This document shows positions 25,622 to 33,757 of a stretch of DNA of 64,000 nt, one piece after another. The position numbers and the translations under genes are program-made. The notes below the pieces were generated by a model. That model was not told the origin of the DNA. It did not search any database and worked only from the letters and a program-made list of their open reading frames with translations. This DNA comes from Legionella sheltonii (GTDB taxonomy: Bacteria; Pseudomonadota; Gammaproteobacteria; Legionellales; Legionellaceae): NCBI RefSeq assembly GCF_026191355.1, contig NZ_JAPHOQ010000017.1:34951-98950 (forward strand). Direction: 5' to 3'. Within the stretch, counting starts at the first letter, position 1; every line of letters starts with the position of its first letter.

Positions 25622-26197
25622 GCATGTATTGCAAAAGATCGTGGAGTATTTGTCATTAAATCCTGGAAACCATTTCAGTACCAAGGTACATCCTACCAAT
25701 TAAATCATCTTGATGAATTTAATTGGGAATTTATTCAACCCGCAATTAAAGATAAGCCGGAAAAGCGCTATGCTTTTGTTATTGCGTTTGGCCTGCATTG
25801 TTTTACTCGTGGATTAAATAGCCACACTCAGGAGACTTGGCAAGATATTGAAATGGATCTTATTTATTCAGACTCCAGAGAAAAGCGTGTTTTTTGCTTT
25901 TCTCGCTATGAATTATCATATCTCTTGCCTGAAATTGCTAAACAGGTTGATCACCGTTCCTGCTTCCATACCGGGAAAGGGAATTTTTTTACCATCGAAC
26001 TATCAAATCAACAGGAGTATGAGGTATATTTTAAGGTTTCGAAATCAGGTAAGGGATTGCTTCGTTTGTTTATAGAAAGTGCTTATGTGCGCGACAAACA
26101 GCACGCCTCTTCACGCCCACAAAAGAAAAAAATATCTTTTTTTATTATAGCTCATCACATACAGTCAAATAAGCCAATAAAAATACCACCCAAATAA
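25622..26197 (+). pseudogene. Conserved-looking ORF lacking a normal start codon
   Basis: An uninterrupted frame runs from the stop at 25619 to 26197. The first 77 codons contain no ATG, GTG or TTG; the first ATG (25853) is in mid-domain. The sequence before it is protein-like and continuous (KPFQYQGTSYQLNHLDEF, KRYAFVIAFGLHCFTRG), joined to YELSYLLPEIAKQ...CFHTGKGNFFTIEL and SAYVRDKQH. Either the 5' end was lost, an ATT codon (25628) starts translation, or it was frameshifted from the preceding gene. I recall similar domains in integrative elements but no function. Confidence 0.6.
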
Positions 26198-26201
26198 AAA
26201 A

Positions 26202-26216
26202 CCCTGTAAAACAGGG
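26202..26216. terminator. Bidirectional-looking terminator
   Basis: CCCTGT / ACAGGG stem with a three-base loop. It is preceded by AAATAAAAAA, which gives a T-rich run on the minus strand, and followed by CTCTTTAT on the plus strand. It lies five bases after the preceding plus-strand stop and would also stop minus-strand transcripts coming from recX. Confidence 0.65.
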
Positions 26217-26533
26217 CTCTTTATAAAATAAACTAGGCTCGCTTTATAATCGCTCTTGGGCAGATACCGACCTTATATCGGCGGAGGAGTGCATGGCTTT
26301 CACCATCCTGTTCATACACTCTGTAACATAATTATGGCAGGTTATTGTTCAAGTATCAAATTGTTTTTGGATTCACACTCTATTTTTTACTGATTTTAGG
26401 GAATTTAGGAGTTCCCCTTATTTGCAGGTCGCGTATATTATGCACTCAAGAAACTCATGCTTTGTCATTAAACTCTCGCAACAATCTGGCCGCTCCTCAT
26501 AATGATTCGTCCATGCATCAATACAACGCAGGA
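26217..26533. other. Gene-free stretch between a terminator and recX
   Basis: About 320 bp. A weak hairpin (CCGA/TCGG) with a GGCGGAGGAG stretch sits at 26265-26287. A plus-strand frame starting TTG at 26345 has one hydrophobic segment but no ribosome site and runs into recX. I see no supported gene. Confidence 0.4.
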
Positions 26534-27028
26534 TTATTCAAATTCGGATTCCTCATGACGATTCGCAGCACTAAAAAATCCTTCCTCAGATAACTGCTTG
26601 CACACTTCTTTGATGGTTTCATGGGCAAACCCACGACCACTTAAAAATCGATAAATCCTTGTTTTTGATTTCTCAGGATGTTCGTCCTTTAATCCCCTGC
26701 TCTTGCGGCGCGCTTCATCCAAAGCCCGTGGGTATTCATCACCTAGATTAGCCAGTACCTCATCAATTACTTCATCACTGACTCCTCTTTGGCGCAAAGA
26801 CTGAATCGTAAACCGATTGCCTTTGTGCGCATAACGCTGGGCAGTGCTCTCAGCAAGACGGTGGTCACTAATCAAATGCAGTTCATTTAGGCGCTTGATG
26901 GTCGCTTGAATTAACGCATCAATATCCGGCTTATCAGCAAAGGATTTTTCCAATTGTTTGCTAAGCTCGCGCTCTGTATAGGGTCGTTCTGATAAAAGCT
27001 TCATCGCTGCATCAAGTAAGGCACTCAT
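26534..27028 (-). CDS. recX: RecX-family regulator
   Basis: 164 residues with the three tandem three-helix repeats of RecX. The marks are RPYTERELSKQL, RQRGVSDEVIDEVL and YRFLSGRGFAHETIKEVCKQL. RecX inhibits RecA filament growth; a plasmid-borne copy might dampen recombination or SOS when single-stranded DNA enters during transfer. AAGGAGTAAGT precedes the ATG. It starts two bases after the stop of the fis-like gene, so the two form an operon. Confidence 0.88.
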   Translation of the reverse strand: MSALLDAAMKLLSERPYTERELSKQLEKSFADKPDIDALIQATIKRLNELHLISDHRLAESTAQRYAHKGNRFTIQSLRQRGVSDEVIDEVLANLGDEYPRALDEARRKSRGLKDEHPEKSKTRIYRFLSGRGFAHETIKEVCKQLSEEGFFSAANRHEESEFE

Positions 27029-27030
27029 AC

Positions 27031-27306
27031 TTACTCCTTTTTGTATCGTTTACCGCAGTACTTTTCTTCAAAATATTTTTTTAAAAGCACACGCAATGTT
27101 CCGCGACTTAACCCTAAAAGCTTGGCAGCCCTGCTTTGATTGTACTGGCAACGTGCCATTACGGATTCAATGAGCGCAGGCTCAACCTGCTCCAAAACCA
27201 TACGATGTAAACCAATAACCCCATTGCCGTAATCCTTAAGATAACGCTGAATCAACTCGCTTGTTACTTCAGACAAAGGCGGACATCCAACCTGCTTCTC
27301 ATTCAT
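27031..27306 (-). CDS. fis: Fis-family DNA-binding protein
   Basis: 91 residues from the ATG at 27306, the size of E. coli Fis (98). The C-terminal helix-turn-helix is clear (ALIESVMARCQYNQSRAAKLLGLSRGTLRVLLKKYF), with the preceding dimerisation helices (YGNGVIGLHRMVLEQVEP). An open frame upstream to 27405 has no conserved sequence. It could bend DNA and regulate the plasmid or host; Legionella uses several Fis proteins to control effector genes. It is operonic with recX and divergent from hsp20. Confidence 0.88.
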   Translation of the reverse strand: MNEKQVGCPPLSEVTSELIQRYLKDYGNGVIGLHRMVLEQVEPALIESVMARCQYNQSRAAKLLGLSRGTLRVLLKKYFEEKYCGKRYKKE

Positions 27307-27491
27307 GCTGTCATTGTTCCTTCTACAAAATAACCTATAAAAATCCAATCCGTACCAAGAGTACTTAATTGGTGCGCAAGAATAATTTTTTTTGTATGAA
27401 GTCACAAGAAAAACTTAAATTCATTCCCTTGAATTTTTACCGAAGCAACCCTATTTTTAGATTATCCAAAAACAATAATCAAGGAGAAGTC

Positions 27492-27932
27492 ATGAACGAG
27501 TTGAGAAGAACATTGCCAATGTATCGCGAGATGGGTAGTTTGCTGGATAATTTTTTTAATCTGCAACAACGTGATGATGCCTCATTTATTGAAACAAGCA
27601 CCTGGTCACCCCTGGTCGATATAAAAGAGGAAAAGGATTGCTTTCTAGTACTGGCAGATATCCCTGGGGTAAAAAAGGAAGATGTCTCGATTTCTTTAGA
27701 GCAGCACATACTGACGTTAAAAGGCGAGCGCCATTTTGAAAAGACGGAACATCAAAATGGTTATACCCGAAGAGAACGTGCTCAAGGACAGTTTTACCGC
27801 CGTTTCAGCCTGCCTCAAACCGCAGATGATGCAAAAATTACGGCACATTATGCCCATGGAGTTCTTGAAATCAGAATTCCAAAACGAGAAGCGGCTACTG
27901 AGAAAAAAATAGAAATCACTGTGGAAAACTGA
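27492..27932 (+). CDS. hsp20: Hsp20 / alpha-crystallin small heat-shock protein
   Basis: 146 residues. The alpha-crystallin domain spans about residues 38-140: WSPLVDIKEEKDCFLVLADIPGVKKEDVSI, then GER and ARGQFYRRFSLP-like motifs and GVLEIRIPK. Start at 27492 has AAGGAGAAGTC upstream. ATP-independent holdase; such genes are frequent passengers on Legionella integrative elements. A strong terminator follows. Confidence 0.94.
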   Translation: MNELRRTLPMYREMGSLLDNFFNLQQRDDASFIETSTWSPLVDIKEEKDCFLVLADIPGVKKEDVSISLEQHILTLKGERHFEKTEHQNGYTRRERAQGQFYRRFSLPQTADDAKITAHYAHGVLEIRIPKREAATEKKIEITVEN

Positions 27933-27940
27933 TGATTTAT

Positions 27941-27960
27941 AAGGTCTCTTCGGAGACCTT
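27941..27960 (+). terminator. Rho-independent terminator after hsp20
   Basis: Perfect 8-bp stem AAGGTCTC / GAGACCTT with a TTCG tetraloop, followed by TTTCACC. It begins eight bases after the hsp20 stop. Confidence 0.85.
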
Positions 27961-28107
27961 TCACCAAAACAGCACCATACCTAAATTATTTAAGGATAAA
28001 CCACTTGATAGAAAATGAACTACTGGCATGTTGCAGCAATAATATGGCTTGATTGTATCAAAATTGTTATCATACCGCCTTCAACTTAATTCAAATAAAG
28101 GCTGTTA

Positions 28108-28329
28108 GTGACTTCGAGCATAAAAAAAGAAGCCATTTGGGCTGAAGTTAAAAAACGGTACCGCTTATCGAATGAAACCATCCAGATGGCGAAAAAACTT
28201 GGGCTCAACCCTAAAAAAATGGGCAGCATAGCCAATCACCATCAAGAGCCTTGGAAACAACCTCTGCCTGAGTTTATTAAGTCCCTTTATCAACAGCGTT
28301 TTGGCGAACACACCAAAATTGACCAATGA
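28108..28329 (+). CDS. Small conserved hypothetical protein
   Basis: 73 residues with a GTG start. Basic and helical: KKEAIWAEVKKRYRLSNETIQMAKKLGLNPKKMG, then HQEPWKQPLPEFIKSLYQQRFG. I recall this pattern from short conserved proteins of proteobacterial plasmids, with no known role. The likely function is nucleic-acid or protein binding, but that is only a guess from charge. Confidence 0.7.
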   Translation: MTSSIKKEAIWAEVKKRYRLSNETIQMAKKLGLNPKKMGSIANHHQEPWKQPLPEFIKSLYQQRFGEHTKIDQ

Positions 28330-28364
28330 AACCCACTTTTTTGTAAATTAAAGGACAGTCAACA

Positions 28365-29804
28365 GTGCATTATTCAGCCCCCATGTTACCCGATGTAGAT
28401 TATATGAAGATTTTTGATGACGAAGAGTTTGAACCCTTCTTTTCACTCGTTGACCTTGAGTACGATACATTCAAAAGCTGTTGTGATTTTTTAGAAGAAG
28501 TTAAATCCGTTTTGTTGGAAGAACAATTAGTCCAAGTTCCTGAGTTGCTGCTCGCACATCTTTGTGCTTATCTTGGCACTGTAATTACATTACATACAGT
28601 CCATGATGCCGAAAACCTGGAGCCCTTGGTCATTAATCTAATCACGCATCAAGCCCATGCGTCCTACCAGCATTTTAATGAATACCCCATTAACAGTGCC
28701 GCCAAAAGTCATGAGCAAAAAATACAGAACCTTGAACATCTGCGCCAAAGCACCCCAGGAAGTATTCTCAATCAAACCATGCGCCTTGGACGGATTATGA
28801 TGGATGTCTTAGAGGAGTTAAAGAACAACCAACCCATAGACCGCTTTCTTAAACCAAAACAAACTGAATTGTTCTGTAATCAAGAGTCACTCATTAAAAT
28901 TGCACTGTATCTGGGAAGTAAGCAATGTGCTTCATGGAGGGAAACGCTTGATGGCTTATCCGATAACTACGTCATGAACCAGCTTGCCATTCAAATAGGC
29001 TGGTTAATTGGTTATTTTTCTCATCTTGATCATAAAGCACCTGATAAAACCAGGTACTTTGATTACGGCCTTCCCTTGACTCGCTTATATCGAGAGAGTG
29101 TCTATAAAATGATGCATGCTTATGTGGAAGCACAAAACAGCGAAAGCCAAAAAGAAGACATGGAAGCAGAAGTGCTTCTTTCTGAGATACAGAGCGCATC
29201 TGAAAAAGTACGCGCACAAGTATTGCCTGCAATCACCGAGTTCCAGAAGCAAATGGCTATCGCAAAAGCAGGAATTGAAAAGGCATTAATCGAACTGATG
29301 AATCAGGGTTGTGCCATTAAAATTCTACTCATGAGCCTCTTCTATTTCTGGTTTACGCTGGAAGCACCGCTTCATATGCAAAATCCAGAACATACCGATA
29401 AAGAGGATCCCTTTTTACATATGGGAAATATCATTGAGTTGGTAAAAAAAACAGCGCGTACACTACCTGATCCTGAATTAAGTCCTGAAATTCAGGTTTT
29501 AAATCAAAAAATGCAACAATTAAAAAAATACATGCCTAATCCTGAATCACTGGACACAGTTCCCCAAGAACAGGTGGAAAACGAAGCAGCGCATGTCAAT
29601 ACAACCATTCATACTGCCACCAGCGAATACCTCAAACGGGATTTCCACCATGAAGCAGTTGCTAATGCTTTATTTAGCCATTGGCTTCGCTTGTCTGTTT
29701 TCTTTGGTGTTCCTGAAAGTTATTGGCAAAAAATGGATTATTATTTTAAAGAAATAATGGAAGCAACAAGGCAATACTTGTCCATGGCATTTTCAGATCA
29801 TTGA
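28365..29804 (+). CDS. Hypothetical 479-residue helical protein
   Basis: Long soluble helical protein with acidic N-terminus, a Glu-rich coiled-coil-like middle (residues 262-310) and a hydrophobic stretch near 320-332 (KILLMSLFYFWF). No recognised domain. It is eight bases upstream of the DUF3987 gene in the same direction, so they are likely co-expressed and may act together. Confidence 0.68.
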   Translation: MHYSAPMLPDVDYMKIFDDEEFEPFFSLVDLEYDTFKSCCDFLEEVKSVLLEEQLVQVPELLLAHLCAYLGTVITLHTVHDAENLEPLVINLITHQAHASYQHFNEYPINSAAKSHEQKIQNLEHLRQSTPGSILNQTMRLGRIMMDVLEELKNNQPIDRFLKPKQTELFCNQESLIKIALYLGSKQCASWRETLDGLSDNYVMNQLAIQIGWLIGYFSHLDHKAPDKTRYFDYGLPLTRLYRESVYKMMHAYVEAQNSESQKEDMEAEVLLSEIQSASEKVRAQVLPAITEFQKQMAIAKAGIEKALIELMNQGCAIKILLMSLFYFWFTLEAPLHMQNPEHTDKEDPFLHMGNIIELVKKTARTLPDPELSPEIQVLNQKMQQLKKYMPNPESLDTVPQEQVENEAAHVNTTIHTATSEYLKRDFHHEAVANALFSHWLRLSVFFGVPESYWQKMDYYFKEIMEATRQYLSMAFSDH

Positions 29805-29811
29805 GAACAGG

Positions 29812-31335
29812 ATGACTTGCAGCTATTGGAGTAGTGACGATATGAGCTTTAATGAAAAGAGTCCTCAACAACAAGAGAGCAACAGCCGATGGAATCATCC
29901 AAGACCTCTTTTGCCGGCCTTAGAACCAGAAACGCAATACCCAATTGATGCGTTACCACCTATGTTAAGAAACGCGGTGACTTCATATCAACACTATGGC
30001 CAACAACCCGTAGCGCTGGTTGCTTGCAGCGCTTTAGCTAACCTGTCATTAGCGTGCCAAGCTCTGGCGAATGTTGCCAGAGACCGTTACCTGGTAAGCC
30101 CTGTTTCGCTCTATTTTTTAGTTGTTGCCCAATCGGGTGAGCGCAAAAGTGCTGCAGATAACGTTTTTTCAAAGCCAACAAGGTCTTGGGAAGCTAAAAT
30201 CAGAAAAATCCGTGAACCCGATGTACAAGCAGCCTTAACACTCCATCAAGCATGGCAAATGGAACGCGATGGGCTTTTGAATCAAATCAAACGTGGCATG
30301 ATGTCGGGCGAAGATACCTCCTTCCATAAAGGTCTTTTAGCCCGTTTAATTCGCGCTGAACCGGATATTCCTTTATTACCTACATTATATTTTGAAGACG
30401 CTACCCAGGAAGCGCTGGCTATCCATTTAGCACGTGGTTGGCCTAGTGGGTCATTATGGTCTGATGAAGCAGGAATTGTATTAGGAAGCCATAGCATGCA
30501 ATCAAATCCTGCTCGCTTCGTTGCTTTACTCAATCGCCTATGGGATGGGAAAAGCTTCACGGCACACCGCAAAACCACTGATAGCTTTACCCTGCAATAC
30601 CGACGGCTCACCTTAAACCTTATGATGCAACCCTTATTATTGCAGACCATGACAAATCAACATCAGAATATCGCTCGCCAAAGCGGTTTTTTACCTCGCT
30701 GCCTGATTGCTTACCCTAAAAGCGCCATGGGAGCCCGATTTTATCAGGAGCCTCCTGAATCAAAAGCGTACTTGGATGAGTATGAAACACGAATTATCGA
30801 TTGCCTGAATCAATCACAACACTTAAGCAGGAAAGGATGTCATAAGCTCCCTACGCTGTTTATGAATAGTGAAGCAAAACGCTCTTGGGTACAGTTTTTT
30901 AATGCGGTTGAATCAGGATTAAACTACCAAGGGCAGTGGGCAGAACTTCAGGATTTTGCCAGCAAGGCCGCCGAAAACGCAGCACGGCTTGCTGCCCTTT
31001 TTCATTTGTTCGAAGGGAAAATTGGCGACATTGGCTCAGAATCGATGGAGCAAGCAATCGCTGTGACTCATTGGCACATGAAAGAAACGAGACGCTTGTT
31101 TGATGCAGGCAATCAAACCAATGATCTTTCGGATGCGCAAACACTCTTTGAATGGCTTAAGGATAAAGGGGTTCGTAAGACAACAGCCCGCGACATTCAG
31201 CGTCTAAGTCCATTACGAGATATAGAGCGGCGTGATAATGCCATTGCCATCTTAATTGAGCATCAAATCGCACAATTAAGTCGAGAAGGAAATAAAATGA
31301 CTTTGGAATTAAATCCCCTTTGTTTTCATGATTGA
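29812..31335 (+). CDS. DUF3987 (YfjI-like) replication-associated protein
   Basis: 507 residues. The core matches the DUF3987/YfjI family: NAVTSYQHYGQQPVALVACSALANL..., the P-loop-like FLVVAQSGERKSAADN, LYFEDATQEALAIHLARGWPSGSLWSDEAG, and NLMMQPLLLQ. Members occur beside primases and in integrative elements and look like inactive or divergent primase-helicase ATPases. The P-loop residues GERKS replace the canonical GxGKS. ATG codons at 29812 and 29842 are both possible starts. Confidence 0.83.
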   Translation: MTCSYWSSDDMSFNEKSPQQQESNSRWNHPRPLLPALEPETQYPIDALPPMLRNAVTSYQHYGQQPVALVACSALANLSLACQALANVARDRYLVSPVSLYFLVVAQSGERKSAADNVFSKPTRSWEAKIRKIREPDVQAALTLHQAWQMERDGLLNQIKRGMMSGEDTSFHKGLLARLIRAEPDIPLLPTLYFEDATQEALAIHLARGWPSGSLWSDEAGIVLGSHSMQSNPARFVALLNRLWDGKSFTAHRKTTDSFTLQYRRLTLNLMMQPLLLQTMTNQHQNIARQSGFLPRCLIAYPKSAMGARFYQEPPESKAYLDEYETRIIDCLNQSQHLSRKGCHKLPTLFMNSEAKRSWVQFFNAVESGLNYQGQWAELQDFASKAAENAARLAALFHLFEGKIGDIGSESMEQAIAVTHWHMKETRRLFDAGNQTNDLSDAQTLFEWLKDKGVRKTTARDIQRLSPLRDIERRDNAIAILIEHQIAQLSREGNKMTLELNPLCFHD

Positions 31336-31355
31336 AATCCGATTACAATTAAATT

Positions 31356-31379
31356 TGCGACACTGCGACAGTTGCGACA
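31356..31379. repeat. TGCGACA repeats, upstream cluster
   Basis: Three direct copies of TGCGACA at 31356, 31364 and 31373 (spacing 8 and 9 bp), between the DUF3987 stop and the next gene. A second cluster lies after that gene. Confidence 0.75.
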
Positions 31380-31422
31380 CATCCATTGAGGTTGATCAAA
31401 TTTTAATTGGAGTTACTTAGAA

Positions 31423-31752
31423 ATGACTGATGATTTATTTGTTGCCACATGGAAAAAAGGCATTCAAAAAGTAGGTACTGAATTTTTTAATATAAAAGCA
31501 TCCTCCCTTGATGCGGCGCAGAAAAAATGGCAACTAGAGCCTAACTACGCCTTTATTCAAAGCGCTATGGGTGGATATAGTCACGGCAAACAAGTGTTAT
31601 TGGCGATGATGTACTCTTTTTTTAACCCAGAAGAGGGTCAAAAACTACTAGAGAAAACCCAGACTCCAAATTTTGTGCAGGCTCTGTCTATCCTTAATAA
31701 AGAAGGCCGAAGTATTATTGCCCAACTATGGTTGCATCATAAAGGATGGTAA
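31423..31752 (+). CDS. Hypothetical 109-residue protein flanked by TGCGACA repeats
   Basis: Soluble protein with aromatic-rich segments (DLFVATWKKGIQKVGTEFFN, PNYAFIQSAMGGYSHGKQVLLAMMYSFFNPEEGQ). A good ribosome site (GGAG) lies 12 bases before the ATG. No family recognised. Its placement between two clusters of the same 7-bp repeat suggests it is under the control of whatever binds them. Confidence 0.65.
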   Translation: MTDDLFVATWKKGIQKVGTEFFNIKASSLDAAQKKWQLEPNYAFIQSAMGGYSHGKQVLLAMMYSFFNPEEGQKLLEKTQTPNFVQALSILNKEGRSIIAQLWLHHKGW

Positions 31753-31793
31753 ATAAGCCATCTGAAAGTTAGCCTGAGGATAACTTAATAAAT

Positions 31794-31809
31794 CGCGACA
31801 CATGCGACA
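31794..31809. repeat. GCGACA repeats, downstream cluster
   Basis: CGCGACA (31794-31800) and TGCGACA (31803-31809), spaced 9 bp, after the stop of the 31423 gene. Same motif as at 31356-31379. Confidence 0.7.
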
Positions 31810-31879
31810 CATTATGAGATAAAAACCAAATTACGCATATTTTTTGTACTACTTTGCTGCCAAATTTAAAAGTGCTACC

Positions 31880-31919
31880 CACTGACAAGGACTTCTGCTA
31901 CCAGAAGTCCTTGTCAGTG
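31880..31919. repeat. Perfect 18-bp stem-loop
   Basis: CACTGACAAGGACTTCTG (31880-31897) and its exact complement (31902-31919) around a CTAC loop. No T-run follows on the plus strand, and on the minus strand only AGCACTTTTAAATTTG follows. It sits between a plus-strand gene and the convergent toxin gene at 31969. Confidence 0.9.
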
Positions 31920-31968
31920 AAATATATTTTCCTTCATTTCAAATGCTAAACAACGATTTTAGAGTAAA

Positions 31969-32244
31969 CTATTGAAACAATTCGGAGTGTGATCCAGTTC
32001 TCATCAATCGTAGCAAATTAATCTCTTCCTCTACTTTATAAATGAGTAGCCAATCTGGGTTTATATGGCACTCCTTGTAACCTTTCCAATCTCCAACCAA
32101 AGAATGATCGTTGTTTTTTTCAGGTAATGATTTGCCAGCGCACAATAAATTAACTATTTCCTCCAATAAACTTAAATTTTTTCTCTGTTTAATAATTTTT
32201 TTAAGATCTTTCTTAAACTGTGTAGAACGACGTATATCAAGCAT
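31969..32244 (-). CDS. YafQ-family mRNA interferase toxin
   Basis: 91 residues from the ATG at 32244. RelE-superfamily ribosome-dependent RNase of the YafQ type. Expected catalytic residues are in place: H47, H60, D64-W65 in ECHINPDWLLIY, H86 and F90 in RTGSHSELF. The start overlaps the end of the antitoxin gene. A second, diverged pair of the same family is at 41533-42059. Confidence 0.9.
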   Translation of the reverse strand: MLDIRRSTQFKKDLKKIIKQRKNLSLLEEIVNLLCAGKSLPEKNNDHSLVGDWKGYKECHINPDWLLIYKVEEEINLLRLMRTGSHSELFQ

Positions 32245-32503
32245 CCTCATTATCCAGATCATCAATCATTGCCTGAAAGGATGAAAATCTTTTTCCCCCA
32301 CCACTTTCTAATTCATCCATCGCCATTTGTGTTTCACGATTTGGAATTTTTAATTCAAAAGGCATCCCTTTGCACATCACTATTTGAGCATAAAGTGCAT
32401 TTATTGCTTGCGAAGCGGTAATCCCTATTTTTTTAAGAATTATATCTCCTTGTGCTTTAAGATCAGGTTCAATTCTCGCCTGAACCGTTGTTGCTTTAGT
32501 CAT
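32237..32503 (-). CDS. DinJ/RelB-family antitoxin
   Basis: 88 residues from the ATG at 32503, which has GAGG six bases upstream. RHH N-terminus (TTVQARIEPDLKAQGDIILKKIGITASQAINALYAQI) followed by the GMPFELKIPN motif of DinJ. It neutralises the downstream toxin and represses the operon. An upstream extension to 32608 has no conserved content. Confidence 0.9.
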   Translation of the reverse strand: MTKATTVQARIEPDLKAQGDIILKKIGITASQAINALYAQIVMCKGMPFELKIPNRETQMAMDELESGGGKRFSSFQAMIDDLDNEDA

Positions 32504-32609
32504 AATAAACCTCATAATAAACTCATATATTATATTGTAGTTGCATTGTAATACAAAAGCAAAGCTATTAAAGATATCATTAGAGCTTATTTGTGTAATA
32601 ATTTTCAAT

Positions 32610-32667
32610 TGCCATTTTCATAAGTCATATTCACTATTTGTTTTTTGTCAGAAGTCAACTTCACATC
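32610..32667 (+). mobile_element. Second Tn402-like transposon terminus, orphan
   Basis: TGCCATTTTCATAAG...TTCAC (32610-32634) matches 20 of 25 bases of the left end of the Tn402-like transposon at 35000. The next part (TTCACTATTTG, then GTCAGAAGTC..CTTCAC) matches the sub-terminal repeats at 35081-35130. At 32727-32760 the sequence also resembles 38892-38930 inside that transposon. No partner end or tni genes follow, so it looks like a remnant of a related element with its middle deleted. Confidence 0.7.
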
Positions 32668-32846
32668 AAGAAATAAAAATTCATTGAATTGATACAGCTC
32701 CATAATTAATTTGCACATCGGTTTAAAAGAAGTTAATTTAGTAGTCAGTTCAGTGTCTATTTTTGTTTATGCAGACAAGCAGTTCGAGTTAATTGATTGT
32801 GAGCCGCTCCCGTTACTTTGTCAAAAAGTATTGAAAGTTACGATTA

Positions 32847-32862
32847 TGTATCGTACGATACA
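32847..32862. promoter_or_regulatory. Palindromic operator-like box before the SprT-like gene
   Basis: TGTATCGTACGATACA is a perfect 16-bp palindrome ending five bases before the ATG at 32868, so a bound protein would cover the ribosome site. The same palindrome, extended to 20 bp, follows the gene. Confidence 0.85.
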
Positions 32863-32867
32863 CTCCC

Positions 32868-33647
32868 ATGAACATACATCCAACTACACCAACAGAAGAG
32901 TTGTATTCTGCATTACAAGTTGCTTACAATCACTTCAATAACAGCTTGTTTGATGCAAAACTGCCACCCATATTGTTTACCTTTCAAAGGCAACAGGGCA
33001 TGATGGGTTATTTTGCGCCAAACCGATGGGCATCTTCCCAAGGAAAAAATTGTCATGAGATTGCGATTAATCCTTTGTATGTCGGCAGAGCAAAGCTAAT
33101 TGAACTCATGCAAACACTCGTTCATGAAATGACCCATTGCTGGCAGCACTGTTATGGGACTCCAGGAAGAATGTCGTACCATAACAAAGAATGGTCAGAC
33201 AAAATGATTTCTGTAGGTTTAATGCCAACATCAACAGGAAAGCCTGGTGGGAAAATAGTCGGGCAGCGTATGGGAGATTATCCTATCTCGAATGGATCTT
33301 TTGTTTTAGAATGTGTGACTCTGCTCAATACGAAAAACTTTAACTTGCCTTGGGTTGACCGGTTTTCAATACGCGATTGGAACACTGGAAACGAAGGCAT
33401 AAGCGAATCTTGTGAAAACACAGTTCTTGCTGATGCATTAACCGGTATAGATAGCAACATCGCCGACCAGTTAATCAGCAATTTAAGCCATCTGTTTGAC
33501 AATGACTTGTTTGAATCCCCTTCCCCTCAAAGCAGCAAGAAGACAAAATTAAAATATACCTGTTTTGAGTGCGGCATCAATGTATGGGGTAAAGCAGGTT
33601 TGTCTCTGCGATGCGACGATTGCAATAACCCCCTGCAAGGAGGTTAA
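32868..33647 (+). CDS. SprT-like zinc metalloprotease-domain protein
   Basis: 259 residues. SprT/Spartan-like core: N-terminal fold (SALQVAYNHFNNSLFDAKLPPILFTFQR), zinc/catalytic H86-E87-M-T-H90 in LVHEMTHCWQH, and a C-terminal zinc ribbon CFECG...CDDC (about residues 234-253). Eukaryotic Spartan degrades DNA-protein crosslinks; plasmid versions could act on covalent relaxase-DNA complexes, but that is speculation. Bounded on both sides by the same palindrome. Confidence 0.87.
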   Translation: MNIHPTTPTEELYSALQVAYNHFNNSLFDAKLPPILFTFQRQQGMMGYFAPNRWASSQGKNCHEIAINPLYVGRAKLIELMQTLVHEMTHCWQHCYGTPGRMSYHNKEWSDKMISVGLMPTSTGKPGGKIVGQRMGDYPISNGSFVLECVTLLNTKNFNLPWVDRFSIRDWNTGNEGISESCENTVLADALTGIDSNIADQLISNLSHLFDNDLFESPSPQSSKKTKLKYTCFECGINVWGKAGLSLRCDDCNNPLQGG

Positions 33648-33648
33648 T

Positions 33649-33668
33649 ACTGTATCGTACGATACAGT
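33649..33668. promoter_or_regulatory. 20-bp palindrome after the SprT-like gene
   Basis: ACTGTATCGTACGATACAGT is a perfect 20-bp palindrome starting two bases after the stop codon. Its inner 16 bp equal 32847-32862. Confidence 0.85.
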
Positions 33669-33757
33669 GCATTCAGATCTAACTTTGAAAGTAGTCTGGG
33701 GCTAAATATTGAAAGAGATAAGGTATATTCCGTGATGATTTAGCACTAAACTTGGAT

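Noticed and set aside
26345..26593. Plus-strand frame of 82 codons with one hydrophobic stretch before recX
   Set aside because: TTG start without a ribosome site, antisense overlap with the recX 3' end, and no protein-like conservation that I can recognise.
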